Positions 12,690 through 25,477 are shown, counted from the stretch's first letter. The stretch: 64,000 bases of DNA from Rhodocollybia butyracea (GCA_015501585.1 JADNRY010000034.1:62001-126000), one strand, 5' to 3'. Notes: a model not told the origin generated them from the sequence alone. Numbers and translations: made by a program.

Positions 12690-13179
12690 ACCGAAAATGA
12701 CTGGGGTGACCGGTGACCCACGAGGGGTAAGCGGTGTTTTTTTTATCTCAACTTCAAGTCTTGACTAGCTTGATCGATGTGACTCTCGACTAGCTCGACT
12801 CTTAGCTCTTGATAATCCTGATCATACTCCTGCTTGAACTCTGCTTTACTCCTTATGCATCATACGCGCATCATAAACGCGATGTGACGCTTGAATGATC
12901 ATCATAATCATCTCCAAGTTATCCTTGCTACGCGCTATATATACCTATCCTGGTTTGTTGGACATCTATCATCGTACATCATCATCTTATGTCCAATTAC
13001 AGTAGTAATGAATTTTCCTACGGCTATGCACAAGCTATGCATGCTCCACCCCGTGTCCACCTCATTCCTTGTGAGTCCCTGAAATTATATCAGAATGTCG
13101 GAATAACGCGAAACTGATTATTCAAAAGCATTGCCAGTCTGAAGCTTGCTTGTGCTTTCCTGCCCCTCTCCCTTCATCT
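12690..13179 (+). promoter_or_regulatory. Shared upstream segment of NACHT copy 2
   Basis: A stretch beginning with GGGTGACCGGTGACC and GCGGTGTTTTTTTTA, then a tract of CTTGACTAGCTCGA-like words, CTATATATACCTATCC and GTGTCCACCTCATTCC. Versions occur before copy 3 (22480-22664 resuming at 25470), before copy 4 (about 41510-42830, diverged), and alone at 44040-44530. It presumably holds the promoter and 5' UTR, but no start site can be assigned. Confidence 0.45.
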
Positions 13180-16100
13180 ATGTCCATCTTTGAAAACAGT
13201 CACCACTTCGAGGTTATTGGAGGAAAGTTCTACGCCGTGACTGGTGATGTGAATATCGAGAAAGCCAGTTCGTCGAGTTCATCCAATGTACAAACATCGG
13301 GAGTGCAACGAAGTAACCGAAGAGGTGCTCGGTACACCCCATATACTAATAGTGCGCTTTTCATTTACTATATCACTGTTCCGTATGTACTCATGCGATT
13401 CTAGGCGCTTCCACCGAGCCACCAGCACGATCGACTTCACCGGTCGCTTCTCACGTCCTTGAAGCAGAAAAATCGTCAAATTCAGGTCCCCTAATGACCT
13501 CAGACACATCGAAGGTTGTGACACGACAGTTTCTTTCGTTGCCTCCTTCCCCTAGAATTGATATCGATGTTCGTCCCTGAAACACACTTTGCCATACCAA
13601 GCCCTTCAGCTAATCTCGGAACTTTTCAGACGAGTCCCATTCAACGCACAGAGTATACAGAGCGTTCAGATGGCTACTTGCCTCCAAACTACAGCCAACC
13701 TACCACCACTATCAACGACTGTACATTTGTGAGCAATACTCGCCAAGGCGAAAAAGGTACGCTGAACAATAAAACTTTTCCTATTAGGATTGACCACCAA
13801 GTGCAGGAATTGATAGACTACACAACATGGCAGCTTTAGAAGCCCTTCACGACTCAGCAGATAGCTACCCCCAGCCACAATGTCATCCCGAAACGCGTAC
13901 GAAAATGCTTGAAGATCTGCAGGAGTGGTCACGAGAAACAGATCCTGCCCATAGGATTATGTGGTTATTTGGACCAGCAGGCGCGGGGAAGTCCGCTATC
14001 ATGCGAACACTGTCAAACCAACTGCAGAGTGATGGCCGTCTCGGAGGTTGCTTCTTTTTCAAACGAGGCCATCCTACGCGTGGCAACGCAAAGGTCTTAT
14101 TTGTAACCATTGCATATCAGCTCGCGCTTGATGTTCCCTGGTTGAGAGATCCTATTTCTCAGGTAGTGGAACACAATCCATCTGTTCTCGCGAGGTCCTT
14201 CGATATTCAGCTGCAAAAGTTGATTTTTGAGCCTTGTCACATGCACCCCAATCAAATCCCTCTGACAATACTGATTGATGGTCTGGACGAGTGCGAGGAC
14301 CAAGGTGTTCATCTGAATACATTGCGTACAATCAGAAAATGCTTTACGGACCATCCCCTTCCCCTTCGATTCATCATTGCCAGCAGACCAGAACCCCATA
14401 TTCGTGAGATGTTTGAATCACCAGTCTATCATGGTGTCTACCAGCCATTCAAAATAGAGCAGTCGTTTCACGATGTCCAAACATATTTCCTTGATGAATT
14501 TGCTCGAATTCATCATGAGCACCGCCAAACCATGTCCACCATCTCCCTCCCATGGCCTTTGCCCCAAGTCATGGACAAACTTGTGTCGAAGTCATCTGGC
14601 TATTTTATCTATGCATCCACTGTCATAAAGTTCATTGATGACCAATATTATCGCCCAACTGAACGTCTGGCTATTGTGATGCAGGACCAAATTGGATCTG
14701 ATTCACCATTTGATATGCTTGACCAGCTTTACATCAACATCCTTTCCACTGTTCCCAATGCAAAGCGCCCCAAACTAATGCAAATGCTATGTGCCCTTGT
14801 AAACTTTGATAAACTCACTCCTGACCGTCTTGATAAACTCCTTGGGCTGGAAATCGGGGATACATGTTTATTTCTGCGCAGCCTTCATTCAATATTTCAT
14901 GTTCCAGGAAAGGAGCAGGACATTTACAGCCACCATGCATCTTTTTATGATTTCCTACGTGACCCAAATCGTTCCCAGGATTTCTATGCTTGTGCTGTAC
15001 ACCATTGCATGGATCTGGCTGGTTCAATGCTGAGATTTTTTGCTTGTTTGTATGATCAAAATGGATTTTGGGGAAGTTTTCAGTATGTCTTTTTCATTAA
15101 AAAGCCGAACTTCATGCTTTATCTACTATCCATCAAGGTATATTCTGAACAAGCTTCTACACTTCATTCCTTCATTACCTCCTTCTGAGGAACTGTTGCC
15201 TTTGATTCAAAATGCCATTACTCCGGCATGCATCTCCGAGTCCTACCTTGTGGAAGAGCTACTGGAGATGATGTTAGCTTGGATAAAAGTTGGTTTTATT
15301 TCTACATTCCTCCCATGATGATCCTGACATTCACCGAAGAAGATCCATCCAGTACCTGGATATCACATACAACTTTGGGAAGCCTATGGATATATGAAAT
15401 TCATGCTATTCAAAGACTTCAGCACTTCAAGAGGCTCCATCGACAAGTCCATTGAGATGTCTTCATCATTTGCTCATGCTATTTCATCACAGTCTGGTGG
15501 ACTTCTTCATTTTCTTCACTCAATAGTGCTGATGCGAACAGATGAATTCAATGCCATCCGATCACTTTTAGATGTTTCCTGGAGTGACCTTCTATCAAAT
15601 ATTTCTTGGCTTCACTCAACTATTGGCAAAGATGAAGAACTGTGGAATAGTCTTTGCTCTTATATTGTTGGTCTATCATTCAACGGGGAGATCTTCCCCT
15701 GGCCATCATTATCCCGAGATTTGGCACGCCAATGTATCCGGATAGGAAAGAATACTTGTGCTGGCAAGCTAGAGGATTACAGGTCGGTGCAAGCATTACA
15801 GATAATACACCATACTCCAACCATATTCCTCACAACCCTATAATATAGCTGGAGGGATATCCGTAGTCATTACAGCTGGGGTTTCTTTGTCAGATCATCT
15901 CCATCTTGCAATGAACTCCTTGACGATATTCGGAGCCTTCACCCATCCCAACTCCCATGGCATGGTGCAGAGCCTGAGGAAATATATCATGTTTTGCAGT
16001 GGCTTAAGGTAAGAGTCTAGAATATAGGTACCAAGGTCAATGACTCAATGATTATTTAAACCCATTTTTTAAATGATACAGTCATTTACCGATCCTCCGC

Positions 16101-16261
16101 TAGAAGTGATAGCACGCTGGACAGGATATCTGGCTGATGTCCAGCTCACAGATCTTTATTTTGATGCAGATAAGGTGGAAATGGGCTGGAACACAAATCT
16201 TTTGCGTCTAGCCAGGATAAAAGAAGATATTGCAAGACCGAACTTCAAGACCCAGGAGTGA
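13180..16261 (+). CDS. NACHT NLR-like NTPase, copy 2 (intact, eight exons)
   Basis: The exons I assign are 13180-13351, 13405-13568, 13630-13756, 13807-15082, 15138-15288, 15340-15782, 15849-16008 and 16082-16261. They sum to 2673 nt, giving 890 aa with no stop. Introns are 50-73 nt, all GT-AG. The N-terminus has the motif GGKFYAVTGDVNIEK, then a Ser/Thr-rich low-complexity linker. The NACHT core follows: P-loop GPAGAGKSA at about residue 210, Walker B ILIDGLDEC at about 309, and FIIASRPE at about 343. The C-terminal half is predicted helical with no WD40, ankyrin or TPR repeats that I can see. Such proteins are STAND ATPases that oligomerise on sensing a ligand; the effector and ligand here are unknown. 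It is the only copy of four with an unbroken frame. The start is the ATG that aligns in all copies. Confidence 0.85.
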
Positions 16262-17100
16262 CATCCGTTACAGCCAAACTTTAGCCAACGGCAGAGCTAT
16301 TCTTATGCTCCCCCTCACCCAGGTCCTAAACCTCTTCCATACACTCCAAGTCCGATTCATCATACCTCATACTGGCAACCAGCAGTTTCCAGCCTTGTTC
16401 TTCTTTCACAAAGACATCATCTGTCCCAACTTTGCAGATATCCACTTCCTGATCACGAGGGACTCTTTCACCGATTATATGCGCCTTCTTTGCGCATGTG
16501 CAACTGTAGTTTTACTCATACATTGATAGTTTGTATGATAATTGATTTTAAGTATAAACTAAGGAGACATAAAAGAACCTATCTCAGTACATGGGAGGAG
16601 CAACCAAAATCTTTTGTGCTCATAGTGCACACATGTTCAGCCGATCAAGTGGTAAGCCACCTATACTCTTCAATCTACTCACTAGCTGCCCAAAATACTC
16701 AAGATTTCATTGGTTATCCAACTGCTTGTCCAAACCTACTAATGGGTCCAATTAACGATGATACGATGTCCTGAGTTCAACGAGTAAGCACCTTTGGTCC
16801 TCGTGAAAGCAATTAACACCAGCAAGTGAAAGAGTAAAAATTTATTTTCAAAGATGGACAGATAGCGAATGGTGCTTAGAGGTCAAGTTAGCTCGCCTCC
16901 GACGAGTCATTAACCTCCCACGGATCCCGTCACCATGTAACTTGATTGCTATGCCATGCTTTCCAGATATGACCCTCTCTAAATCAAGCTACCATCCAGA
17001 GATAGCATTCAATTAGTACCGAACTTTGTTCTTTTCCTCTCCTTTAAAATGCAACTCTGCACTCACGCTATGTCATTCCAACCTTCAGAGAAGTTAGAAG
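16262..17100. other. No gene recognised
   Basis: Downstream of NACHT copy 2. Only short ORFs and no repeated block that I could match. The 3' UTR and terminator of the NACHT gene must lie at its left end, but no signal is obvious. Confidence 0.5.
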
Positions 17101-18074
17101 TCGAGAATCGGTGTACCGTTGAGGATTTGACACTCAAAAATGAACAGAAGTTTATGCATTTCATCATCATCCAGCATTGAAATGGAACTTGTTTTATTGC
17201 TACAGGACACGGAGCGGGAACAGAGGCTGTCGGGTCAAGTTCATTCAACAAATTCTCCCGGGGGTGATCAAGGACATGGTATTGCTGGTCAGTGGTAGGA
17301 AAGTTATTCCAGACTCGGATATCGCTGAGCTCCTCGTCCGGAGTACTATGGGACACCCGAAGATCTTAACCTCACTAGAGAAGTAATCTGAACACAAGTG
17401 GTGGCTTACAAACATGGATATAAGTACTGCAATGATGGCAAACTACGCTTACGCGGCTACGCCACAATCCCTCCAACAGTCGAGACTTCGAGATGACAAT
17501 AAGTTACAGTGAAGTTCCACCAGGTGGTTGGTTCGATAAATGAACATTTTTACTTTGAGGATTACTTTGTATGACCGGGAGTTGAGGTGAGCAATAAACA
17601 ACTGGTTCGCCAGACAGACGATTTGGGTGGCACACTGGCAAGTTGATACATGTGTAAGACCAATGATCTATCTAGAGGGATTACTTTGTATGTATGGATC
17701 AACTGAGCTGTGAATGCTCACCTATCACAGCCCCATCCGCTTACATCACTTGCAGCAAATATTAGGCGGAAATCCGGACTTCCAGTAGCCTCCTTTCAAT
17801 GCTATGCCGAGGGATCTAAGAGTATCAGTTATGGACATTGGACATGATGAGGCCACCGAAAACTACGTAAGAAAGATGGCGTGTTTTGAAGCTAGTCGCA
17901 CAGTAATGGTCGGATTTTCAGCAGTCATCCAAACGAACGTCGATATTTGAGCTCACCCCAACTCGGTTCGCTAGAATCGCAAGCTAACCTAGTAGAGGGT
18001 GTACAACAGTCGTGTACACACAATTGTAACAACTTTCAATAATGCATGTACCTTTCCTACAATAGCTACCACCA
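17101..18074. repeat. Fragments of the amplified unit
   Basis: About 17300-17560 repeats the CTCCTCGTCCGGAGTA and GAAGTTCCACCAGGTGG words also seen at 7010-7260. These are the 3' flank of the small ORF family, here without the ORF. The rest, 17560-18074, shows nothing I can identify. Confidence 0.4.
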
Positions 18075-18440
18075 GCTGATTAATAAGAGCAAGGATAAGC
18101 CAAAAGCACGACAAAACTAACTCTTGGCAGAGAAACGGGTTTTGTCAGTGAATGCAGTGCAAGTGTGCATATGAGTGCGGGTGCAGATGCGAATGTGAGT
18201 GAGTGGGGGAGAGACAGAGCTGAGAACGGAAGAATGTGGATGCCGGAGATTAGTAGTCTCGCAAGCCGGAATTCACGAGAAATCTGGTCTGCACGAGAAA
18301 GACTGCCAGAAATGATGCGTATGGAGGAACCCGCCGTGCTCCGATTCGCAAGGATGTACATGACGGTGTAAGCTGTAACACCAAACTCAAAACTCCAAGT
18401 CTGTAACAGAGAAAAAAATATTTTTAGAGGTGACATCTGA
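18075..18440. repeat. Repeat R-A, copy 3 (truncated)
   Basis: Keeps only the part next to the small ORF: AGAGAAACGGGTTTTGTCAG, and a minus-strand stretch reading YILANRS, ending at AACTCAAAACTCCAAGTC. The PDTWDGFW part is missing. Confidence 0.55.
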
Positions 18441-18617
18441 GTCCAGAGGTCGGGAGGAGCAGAAATGGGAGGGCTAGTTCAGACTTGGCTATCGCGGAAC
18501 TCCTTGTTTGGAGTACTACACGCGAGATTGAGCGCATCACCTCGATTTCACGAGCCTTTTTTGCAGCGAGAAGGGCCAATCTCCCAACATTTGAGATTTT
18601 TGAGATGGTAAAATAAG

Positions 18618-18947
18618 TCATCGTACACCAGGTGGTTGGTTCGACAGATGAATGTTTTCCACGGCCTTTAAAGCAAGTTTCTCCTTCTCATCTTCCTCTT
18701 GAGCGAGCCATGTCAGAGGGAACCGATGCCATTGCAAAGTAGCTTCCAACGTAACATCCTTATCGACACCCATGGCCTTTCTGGCGGCTTCGATAATCGC
18801 CTCCGACGTGTGGCCGGGATGAGGCTTGTTCCATTCCGCAACTAGATAAAATTTTCCGTCCATTCCATGCACAGCGCTGGGCAAGAGCTCGTAACTGTAG
18901 TTGGTATTTAATCCGCTGATACGATAAATAGCCAAGTTGATGGACAC
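18618..18947 (-). CDS. Conserved small ORF family, copy 3 (function unknown)
   Basis: Core frame open, with SYELLPSAVHGMDGKFYL followed by AEWNKPHPGHTSEAI, KAMGVDKDVTLEATLQW and QEEDEKEKLALK. The presumed upstream exon (about 18960-19140, RRDSIVEGKRTPLYGLAW) is also open, unlike in copy 2. The in-frame first codon shown for this ORF is not ATG, which fits an internal exon rather than a complete gene. It lies between R-A copy 3 and a degenerate block, the same order as the other units. Unknown function; a coding role is inferred from conservation between copies. Confidence 0.5.
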   Translation of the reverse strand: MSINLAIYRISGLNTNYSYELLPSAVHGMDGKFYLVAEWNKPHPGHTSEAIIEAARKAMGVDKDVTLEATLQWHRFPLTWLAQEEDEKEKLALKAVENIHLSNQPPGVR

Positions 18948-19249
18948 ACCCGAAAGGACCTTTCCATTGCGCTGAAATCACATTTCTATACTCGCCGCGA
19001 CCAGTCCCTATGCTACCCAAGTTTTTTCCGAGTTGGCGAGGAGAGCAGACCCATGCGAGCCCGTACAAGGGCGTTCTTTTCCCTTCGACTATACTATCAC
19101 GACGTGGTGGAGGTTGGTCTGGAGGAAGGCGGCGAGGAAAGCTGTTAGTGTTGTTAGGAAAGCTGGTTTAGAAGACTGACATTGGAGTCGACATCACATT
19201 GATGAGAGAGTTGAGTATGACGTACACGCTCACATGACTTGTCTCCCGC

Positions 19250-21189
19250 GTCGTCGTGTCGTCATATATCACTTTCGAGTCAACCAGGATGATCAATGAC
19301 CTTGGGACGGAGAACAATTGCGAATCTGACCTTACTCAGACTGGAAATCTCTACTAGATCCTCAGCGCATTTGGGTATCACCTAAAGCTTGAATGGATCG
19401 TGCAAGGGCGTCAGTATCAGACGGCAAAGCTCGGACTGTATACATGTCGACTTTGCTCTCACCATGGCCATCGTGTGGCCAAAGAACTCGGAAGAGTATG
19501 GAGACATGTTCATAACAGGGACAAAATGTCCTTGACCGCATCCTGGCTGACCTAGGAGACAGCGAGGCGATGATGGAGAAAGGAGGAGGATATGTAAGGC
19601 GATCCACGGGATGCCGCTTAGAGACAACAGAAGGATAAAAACAGCCGGAAACAGTGTTTGGAAAGCCGAGGTATACACCCAAAGCACGCAATTCTCCTGG
19701 ATACTCTATCGAAAGATCCCAACTACGCTGATTGTAGTGCGCCTCTCTACAGACTTAGTACAGATTTAGATCCACCTTGTCCACATTGCGGAGTATGGAT
19801 CAAACTTTTTCGAACATGGCATACTTCACTCACAAGCTCATAAAAATGGAGACAAGGGAAGAGGTTCGGAGAGCATTATAATAACAATGTCATGATCCTG
19901 CGTTGACAAGTTGGAGACTATTCACCATCCATCATCCCTCGAGCGCCTAAACCTCAGTAAAGAGAAAAAGGGCTCGACCATGGTGAAATGTGGACTTCTT
20001 AGAGCACAAATAGACTTGTAAAGGCCAATATGTGACCTTAGGCAATATTTTTTTCGCGGCTTAGACAATGTCGAAGTCATAGTCGACGTTATTGGATTGG
20101 CCCCTTTCGTTTCACTTCGTGTCAACATGGCACAACCATCGCTGGCTGTAATCATTACCTTCTGCAACGATATGGAACTCTCGGAAGGATAGCAAACATT
20201 GGGAACATCCTCGGCAGTAATTGCTAGCCTTACAACCCAACGTCCCCTATCATTCACTTTCTATCAATACTAAGGTCAATAATAAATCGTTCACCGCCCA
20301 CAACCTGTCTATGAATATTAAGGAAATGTTAGTTATCCTTGCAGAGGTCGCTAACAGAGTGAGGATATGTAGAGGCTGGGCTAATCATCATCGGATTAAG
20401 TGTACCTGAAAAGACCGTATGCTGGACTTTGACTGGTGCAATGTTTCTCGATGATTAATGATCCAAACTACCTTTCCATGAAAGTCGATACAGTTTAACT
20501 AGAGTGGTCGAAATTGCATGCTACACACCTCCGCCGACGAGGCGGGTCTGATCCTTGATCCCCGTCAATTCAGGGGGCCTGTGGCGGCTAACAGCGCTTG
20601 ACAGTTTTACGCCTCCTTTTTCCCTCCTCCCTTACCCTAACAATGACTCGCACTCAAGAACTCTTACCAGAAGCTCAACATACAAAGATGGTGACAATGT
20701 GGGTGCTCTTCCCATTTGCCCCGAACATCATCCAGACTATTGGCGACACAGTGGCCAGGAGTCCTTCGTCTTGCGACTGAGGAAGAAGACCCTGTTGCAT
20801 TAGCTATAATATTGGACTGAAAATTGCTTCGAGAAATTGAGCCTCTGGATAACAATGAGCTCTGTTCAAGTAATCTGGTCTGGTAGGTACTAGGCAAAGG
20901 CTCCTAAGGATGAAACGAGTCTGGATGCGGGATTCGAGGAAATCTAAGTGTTGCATGGAGGACAAAGAAACCGTAAAAGTTTGAGATACTAATCCAAAAA
21001 AACAAAGTGTGCGCCTCAAACTACCTGTCTCGTATCTAGCAGCGGCATTGTGCGACCGGAGGAACCAGCCTCTCATCACAGCAATGTTGAGGTTAGATGC
21101 CCACGGCACATATATCTAGGCGCGATATGTGTTGCGTGGAACCCGGCTGTTTCTAAATGGGACCGCGCCGGTTAAACCTACCTACACCT
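19250..21189. repeat. Degenerate duplicated segment, no intact gene
   Basis: About 19350-19860 is a copy of 10090-11000 and 40725-41410. From 19860 to 21189 there are only short overlapping ORFs on both strands and nothing I can name. Confidence 0.45.
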
Positions 21190-22540
21190 ACCTCCGGATA
21201 AGCGCTCAAGCGCTTTTTTCCATCTGGCGGCCCGTTTATTCAACGACACGCTCATTCTACTACACCTTCGCCCAATCGGTCTCGACGTTCAAATGTGTAC
21301 GCTTATAATAACACCAGTGCAAGTTCAACTAGTACAATGTCAAGTTCAAGACTACTCTGTCCTAGACGCCGACTAGCTCTTTTGTATCACTCAAAAAATC
21401 TCCGGGAACCATGACAACGCGAACTACTCTGCCAAACAAGCTTCAAGGCTAGCGCAAGTGCCTTGCTGCTCCACAAACCTCAATGTTCAACAGCTACTCC
21501 CAGTGCTAAAACCTCGGAAAGTACAACAAGTTCTGCTTGCGTTAGCATCGGCACCTCGAAATCTCGGGAAACACAATCCGGTGGGTATCGAATATTCTCA
21601 AGACTCTAATAATAAAGCTTCTGAAGCTGAGTTAGCTCGAACGTGCCCCCCACTAGATCGTGACACATGTGCATGTACAAGACATCGGTGTAAGGCTACT
21701 GAGGGTCGAGTTCATTAAAGGGTATTCGGATGGAATAAAGGCAATTGCGGACAGTTGGTGCGTAGATAATTTTTCCGCCAATGCAATTACTGACGATGGG
21801 CTCTACATAGGTGTATTTGGATTCTTCGACAGATTTCTCCCCTCAACCAAAGCCATACTATGCGGGTTCGAACACGAAGGGCTTTATCGTTCTAGTATGC
21901 AAGCTTATGTGACTTACGAATGTTCTAAGAATATCTATGCCTTCAAGGTTCAACCTCCATTTCTCCCTCCCGGTGTACATCCTCTTCATTGCCATGGACC
22001 TGACCGTCCAACTCCTTCTTGGAGCCCTCCTCGTCATCTTCGACACTCTCTCCATTCCACACAGATTCGATATCAATGGATGCCTCAAAGACGAAGCGTC
22101 AGACGACGTCCACAACCATAAGCTTTGAGCTCAGTAATCAATTCTCAGGACTCCGGCGTTTTCTCGGACCTCTGTCCAACCACCTCAGTAGACAAAATTC
22201 TATCCGTCTATTCGACATCAATGGATGCCTCAAAGACGAAGTGTCATACGACGTCCACAACCTCAAGCTTCGAGCCAGTACTCAGTGCTCAGTACTCCAG
22301 CGCTTTCTCGGACCTCTGTCCAGCCACCTCAGTAGACAAAATCCATCTATCCAGAACTGCTGCAGCAATATATCATCAAGGACGAACCGCAACCAAGGCT
22401 TTCCGAGCAAATCGAGATACCCGTTGGTGTACTCTGGTGTCTTAGCGATGTGGGGGCAGCTGAAGCAACCGAAAATGGCTGGGTGACCGGTGACTCCTAC
22501 GGGAGGTAAGCGGTGTTTTTTTTGGTCTCAACTATATCGT
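21190..22540. repeat. Repeat R-B, copy 2
   Basis: Matches 41570-42600 throughout, with shared words GTTCAACGACACG, TACGCTTATAATAACA, CAATTACTGACGATGGGCTC and CATAGGTGTATTTG. A fragment recurs at 37330-37520 and a more diverged one at 7830-8340. Minus- and plus-strand ORFs exist but shift frame between copies. Confidence 0.55.
22069..22358. repeat. 145-bp tandem duplication within R-B
   Basis: Two units start with GATATCAATGGATGCCTC (22069) and GACATCAATGGATGCCTC (22214) and share TTTTCTCGGACCTCTGTCCA and ACCTCAGTAGACAAAAT-like words. Period 145 bp. The 41570-42600 copy of R-B has only one unit, so this duplication is local. Confidence 0.75.
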
Positions 22541-22656
22541 ACGTCCTCCTTGATCCTGCTTCGGGCCCTATACGATAAACGCGGCATAACTTGAATCATC
22601 TCCGAGTTATCTTTACATGCTATACCTATCCTGGATGTACAGCTATTATCATACAT

Positions 22657-22664
22657 CCTACGAC
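22657..22664. repeat. Target site duplication, left (CCTACGAC)
   Basis: Matches 25470-25477 exactly and flanks the inverted-repeat element. Confidence 0.75.
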
Positions 22665-22818
22665 CACCTCGTCATCACACCAATCAATAGATGCAAGCCT
22701 GGTAAGATGGGCCCCACATGCCAGGCCCCCTCCCCTGGATTTGAGACTTTCCCTACATTGCGAGTATTTCTGTGAATAATTCCAGTTATTTTGGATAAGG
22801 TTAGAGTCCACAGGACCT
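22665..22818 (+). repeat. Left terminal inverted repeat
   Basis: Pairs with 25313-25469; only scattered mismatches by eye. Confidence 0.8.
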
Positions 22819-25205
22819 TCATGTAAGCTACGTAAAACCGGTACAACAATGTTTCAGCAAATAATTACATCAATTTGCCAAGAGAACTCAGTGCTCAACC
22901 TGAGCAGGCTTGAGCTCGCTTATTGTTATTGAACACTGCCCGCCTGCGGTCCCGCCTTGTCATCGTTAATTGCAGCCCCTGCACAGATCCCGCCGTCTTT
23001 GACTCTTCACCTACCCGGGCGCACTAGTTCCATAGTGCCTTCCCGTCCCGCTATTTATCTCCTGGGCCGCTCCTCTCACAGTGTTCGCTGCCCATAAACC
23101 AAAAATGAGTGTATGCCAGCAGCGTGTCATTGGGTCTATGGAATACAAGTGTTCATCGGGTTTTGCATGCACAGTCCACCCAACTTTCTGTGCCAATTCA
23201 CATTCGAGTTATGTTCTAAGTTGACACCATGGACACAGGCAAGCCAAGGAATTCTATGCTCATACATCAGTGCCGGGCTGCGTGGGCGGCAGCACCGAGC
23301 AGTAAGTTGGGAGGTACAACCCCTCAACGGAAGCTACAGTCAAGATTTTACTAGTTTTGAAGGCCTCAGGACAATTGCAGAGTGCTCTAAATAATATTTC
23401 TGGAGAGCAACCAGCTGGTGGCACTCTCTATTGAAGTAATGATTAAAAGTGTGCGATGCATTTCGATTCTTCGAAAACGGTCAGTGGGCGCTTAATGAAG
23501 ACTTCCCGCCACCATCAGTCGGCATGCGCCTAAACCCCCGCCATTGAAGCTTGTAAGGTATTGGGCTCATGTACCGCAGGCGCACTACTTCTACTATGCT
23601 GCTATGCTTTACTCCTACTTAATTATGTAGCTACTTTATTTATTACTTTAGTTGCACTTGCTCTGCACTTCAAAAGGTGATAAAGCTGAACATACTCTAG
23701 AACTACTGCTTGGATGCCAAATAAAACATATCTGAATTATAAAGAAGGAAATACAGACAACTTAACTGCAAATCTGAAATTTTGTAGCCTCTTGCGGCCT
23801 ACATGTATGGATATTGGCCTTGACATTTAGTAAAATTGAGTATTTCGGGCACGATTTCTAGTGAAATAATTCACATGTAGAGGATTTAGCTAGCTTCGAG
23901 GACTCTTTACAGTTGTATCTATAATGTGGCATGAGTTTTATATCTACTTAAATTTACAAGGTTGAAAAGTGTAGCGAAGACTGCCATATTTGCAGTGGCA
24001 GTTTGTGTTAAAGGTTCGAACAGCTGTATCTCAAGCATATGCGAAGCGATGCAATATAACTTATCTACACTAGCTCGTTACACTTAGTAGAAGATAGCTA
24101 CAATAAAAAAACAACCTAAAACTTCTTAGATTGACCTTGCTCAACGTCGCGAGCATTGAGGTCAAGTATCGGAGCGGCGGGCCGCACTCCGCTGTAAACT
24201 CTTCAAGGCATTCTTATGCGCAAATTCATGCTTTTTACAGAGAGAAAAAGGCAATCAGATATATTCCATGTCTATGTACATAACTATGTGATATGTATCG
24301 CAACTTTCAAACGTGGATATTCACCAGGCTGCTCTCCTACCAGTCATGTTACCCGCATGTCGGTCAATACGAACATCAGTCAATACGAACGTCTTTAGCT
24401 AAATCTTCCCCTAGCAGTTTAAAGTGCTCTCCATTCCACAGACGACGACTGTGAGAGAAGGTGCCAGCAAAAAAAAAAGAAAAAAACCAAGGAATGAAGG
24501 TAACAAGGTGTGAAAGCATAGCGGTAGTGAGTGCAGATAAGATGAACACTTATCAACATTGGAATATGTTTCTTGAGCATCGGGACTACTACCCATTATA
24601 CTGAACTGGTGGATTATAGCATCGGAAGGAGAGATGTTAGTGACGGCGGTGAAGAAGGGCTGGATGTAGAGAGGTGACGGCGCCCGAGGACTGATATTAG
24701 GTGACAGAAAGCCTGTTGTTTTGTTGAGGTTGTCATGCGGGCTTCAGTCAAAATTGCATGGGTGAGGCACTGGAGAAGTCAAAATCCTTTTGCATCGGAC
24801 TGAGATATGAAAGGACTTGACGAACATCTGAGATTGCAGATGTCGATGGATTAGTTGGTTTGAAACAAAGAGGAAAGAAAAAAAGAACGTGTTAAATAAA
24901 AGAAAGAAATACGTGTAGCCCGTTCCTTGCATTTCCAGGGCATGAGCACGTAAAAAACCCTCAAAGTCTCTCAGCTAAGCATGCCTCCAAAGACAAACCT
25001 CGCTCAGCAGCGGGCGTTTCGAATTCTCGGTGCATGGGTACTCAAAAGTGTGCGAGTGCATGAGGTTGCATGAGGTAAAGCCTTTGAATAAAGCATGCTC
25101 GGTCTTAAAAAAAGGATAGCTCACCATTCTGCAATGTTACATACCTAGAAGTTCCAAAATAACGCCGGGGCGAAAGGCAGGACGATTATCTCGGAGCTCA
25201 GTGCT

Positions 25206-25283
25206 TTATTATCAAGTCAGGGTTATCGGAACTGAGTACTAAGCGCTTAGTACTCAGTTCCGATAACCCTGACTTGATAATAA
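25206..25283. repeat. 78-bp perfect palindrome, no spacer
   Basis: Two 39-bp arms meet at AAGC|GCTT; the left arm starts TTATTATCAAGTCAGGG and the right arm ends CCCTGACTTGATAATAA. Every base pairs. It lies about 30 bp inside the right inverted end of the 2.8-kb element. Transcribed, it would fold to a fully paired hairpin. Confidence 0.95.
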
Positions 25284-25312
25284 TTGCCGGGACTTTATCG
25301 CATCAATAATCT

Positions 25313-25469
25313 ATAGAGACCTATAGACTCTAACCTCATAGATAATATTTGGAATTATTCGTGGAAATACTCGCAATGTAGGGAAAGTCAAAGATCCAGG
25401 GGAGGGGGCCTGGCATGTGGGGCCCATCTTACCAGGCTTACACTCATTGATAGGTGTGATGTCGAGGTG
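25313..25469 (-). repeat. Right terminal inverted repeat
   Basis: Reverse complement of 22665-22818 with a few substitutions; followed by the CCTACGAC duplication at 25470-25477. Confidence 0.8.
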
Positions 25470-25477
25470 CCTACGAC
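25470..25477. repeat. Target site duplication, right (CCTACGAC)
   Basis: Identical to 22657-22664. Confidence 0.75.

Larger units (their letters stand above)
22665..25469. mobile_element. 2.8-kb non-autonomous DNA transposon with long inverted ends
   Basis: The ends are inverted repeats of about 155 bp (22665-22818 and 25313-25469): CACCTCGTCATCACACC at the left pairs with GGTGTGATGTCGAGGTG at the right, and a 40-bp stretch around GGTAAGATGGGCCCCACATG is identical in both arms. An 8-bp duplication, CCTACGAC, flanks it. Joining the flanks restores the order of the NACHT upstream segment seen at 12690-13179, which is strong evidence for insertion. The interior has no ORF above about 100 codons and no transposase motif, so it would depend on a transposase encoded elsewhere. 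Long ends suggest a Mutator-like or related superfamily; the 8-bp duplication also allows hAT. Superfamily is not settled. Confidence 0.75.

Noticed and set aside
20555..20803. ORF pair between repeat blocks as a gene
   Set aside because: No conservation, splice signals or domain; frames overlap on both strands.
24005..24025. tRNA B-box-like GGTTCGAAC
   Set aside because: No A-box or cloverleaf around it.
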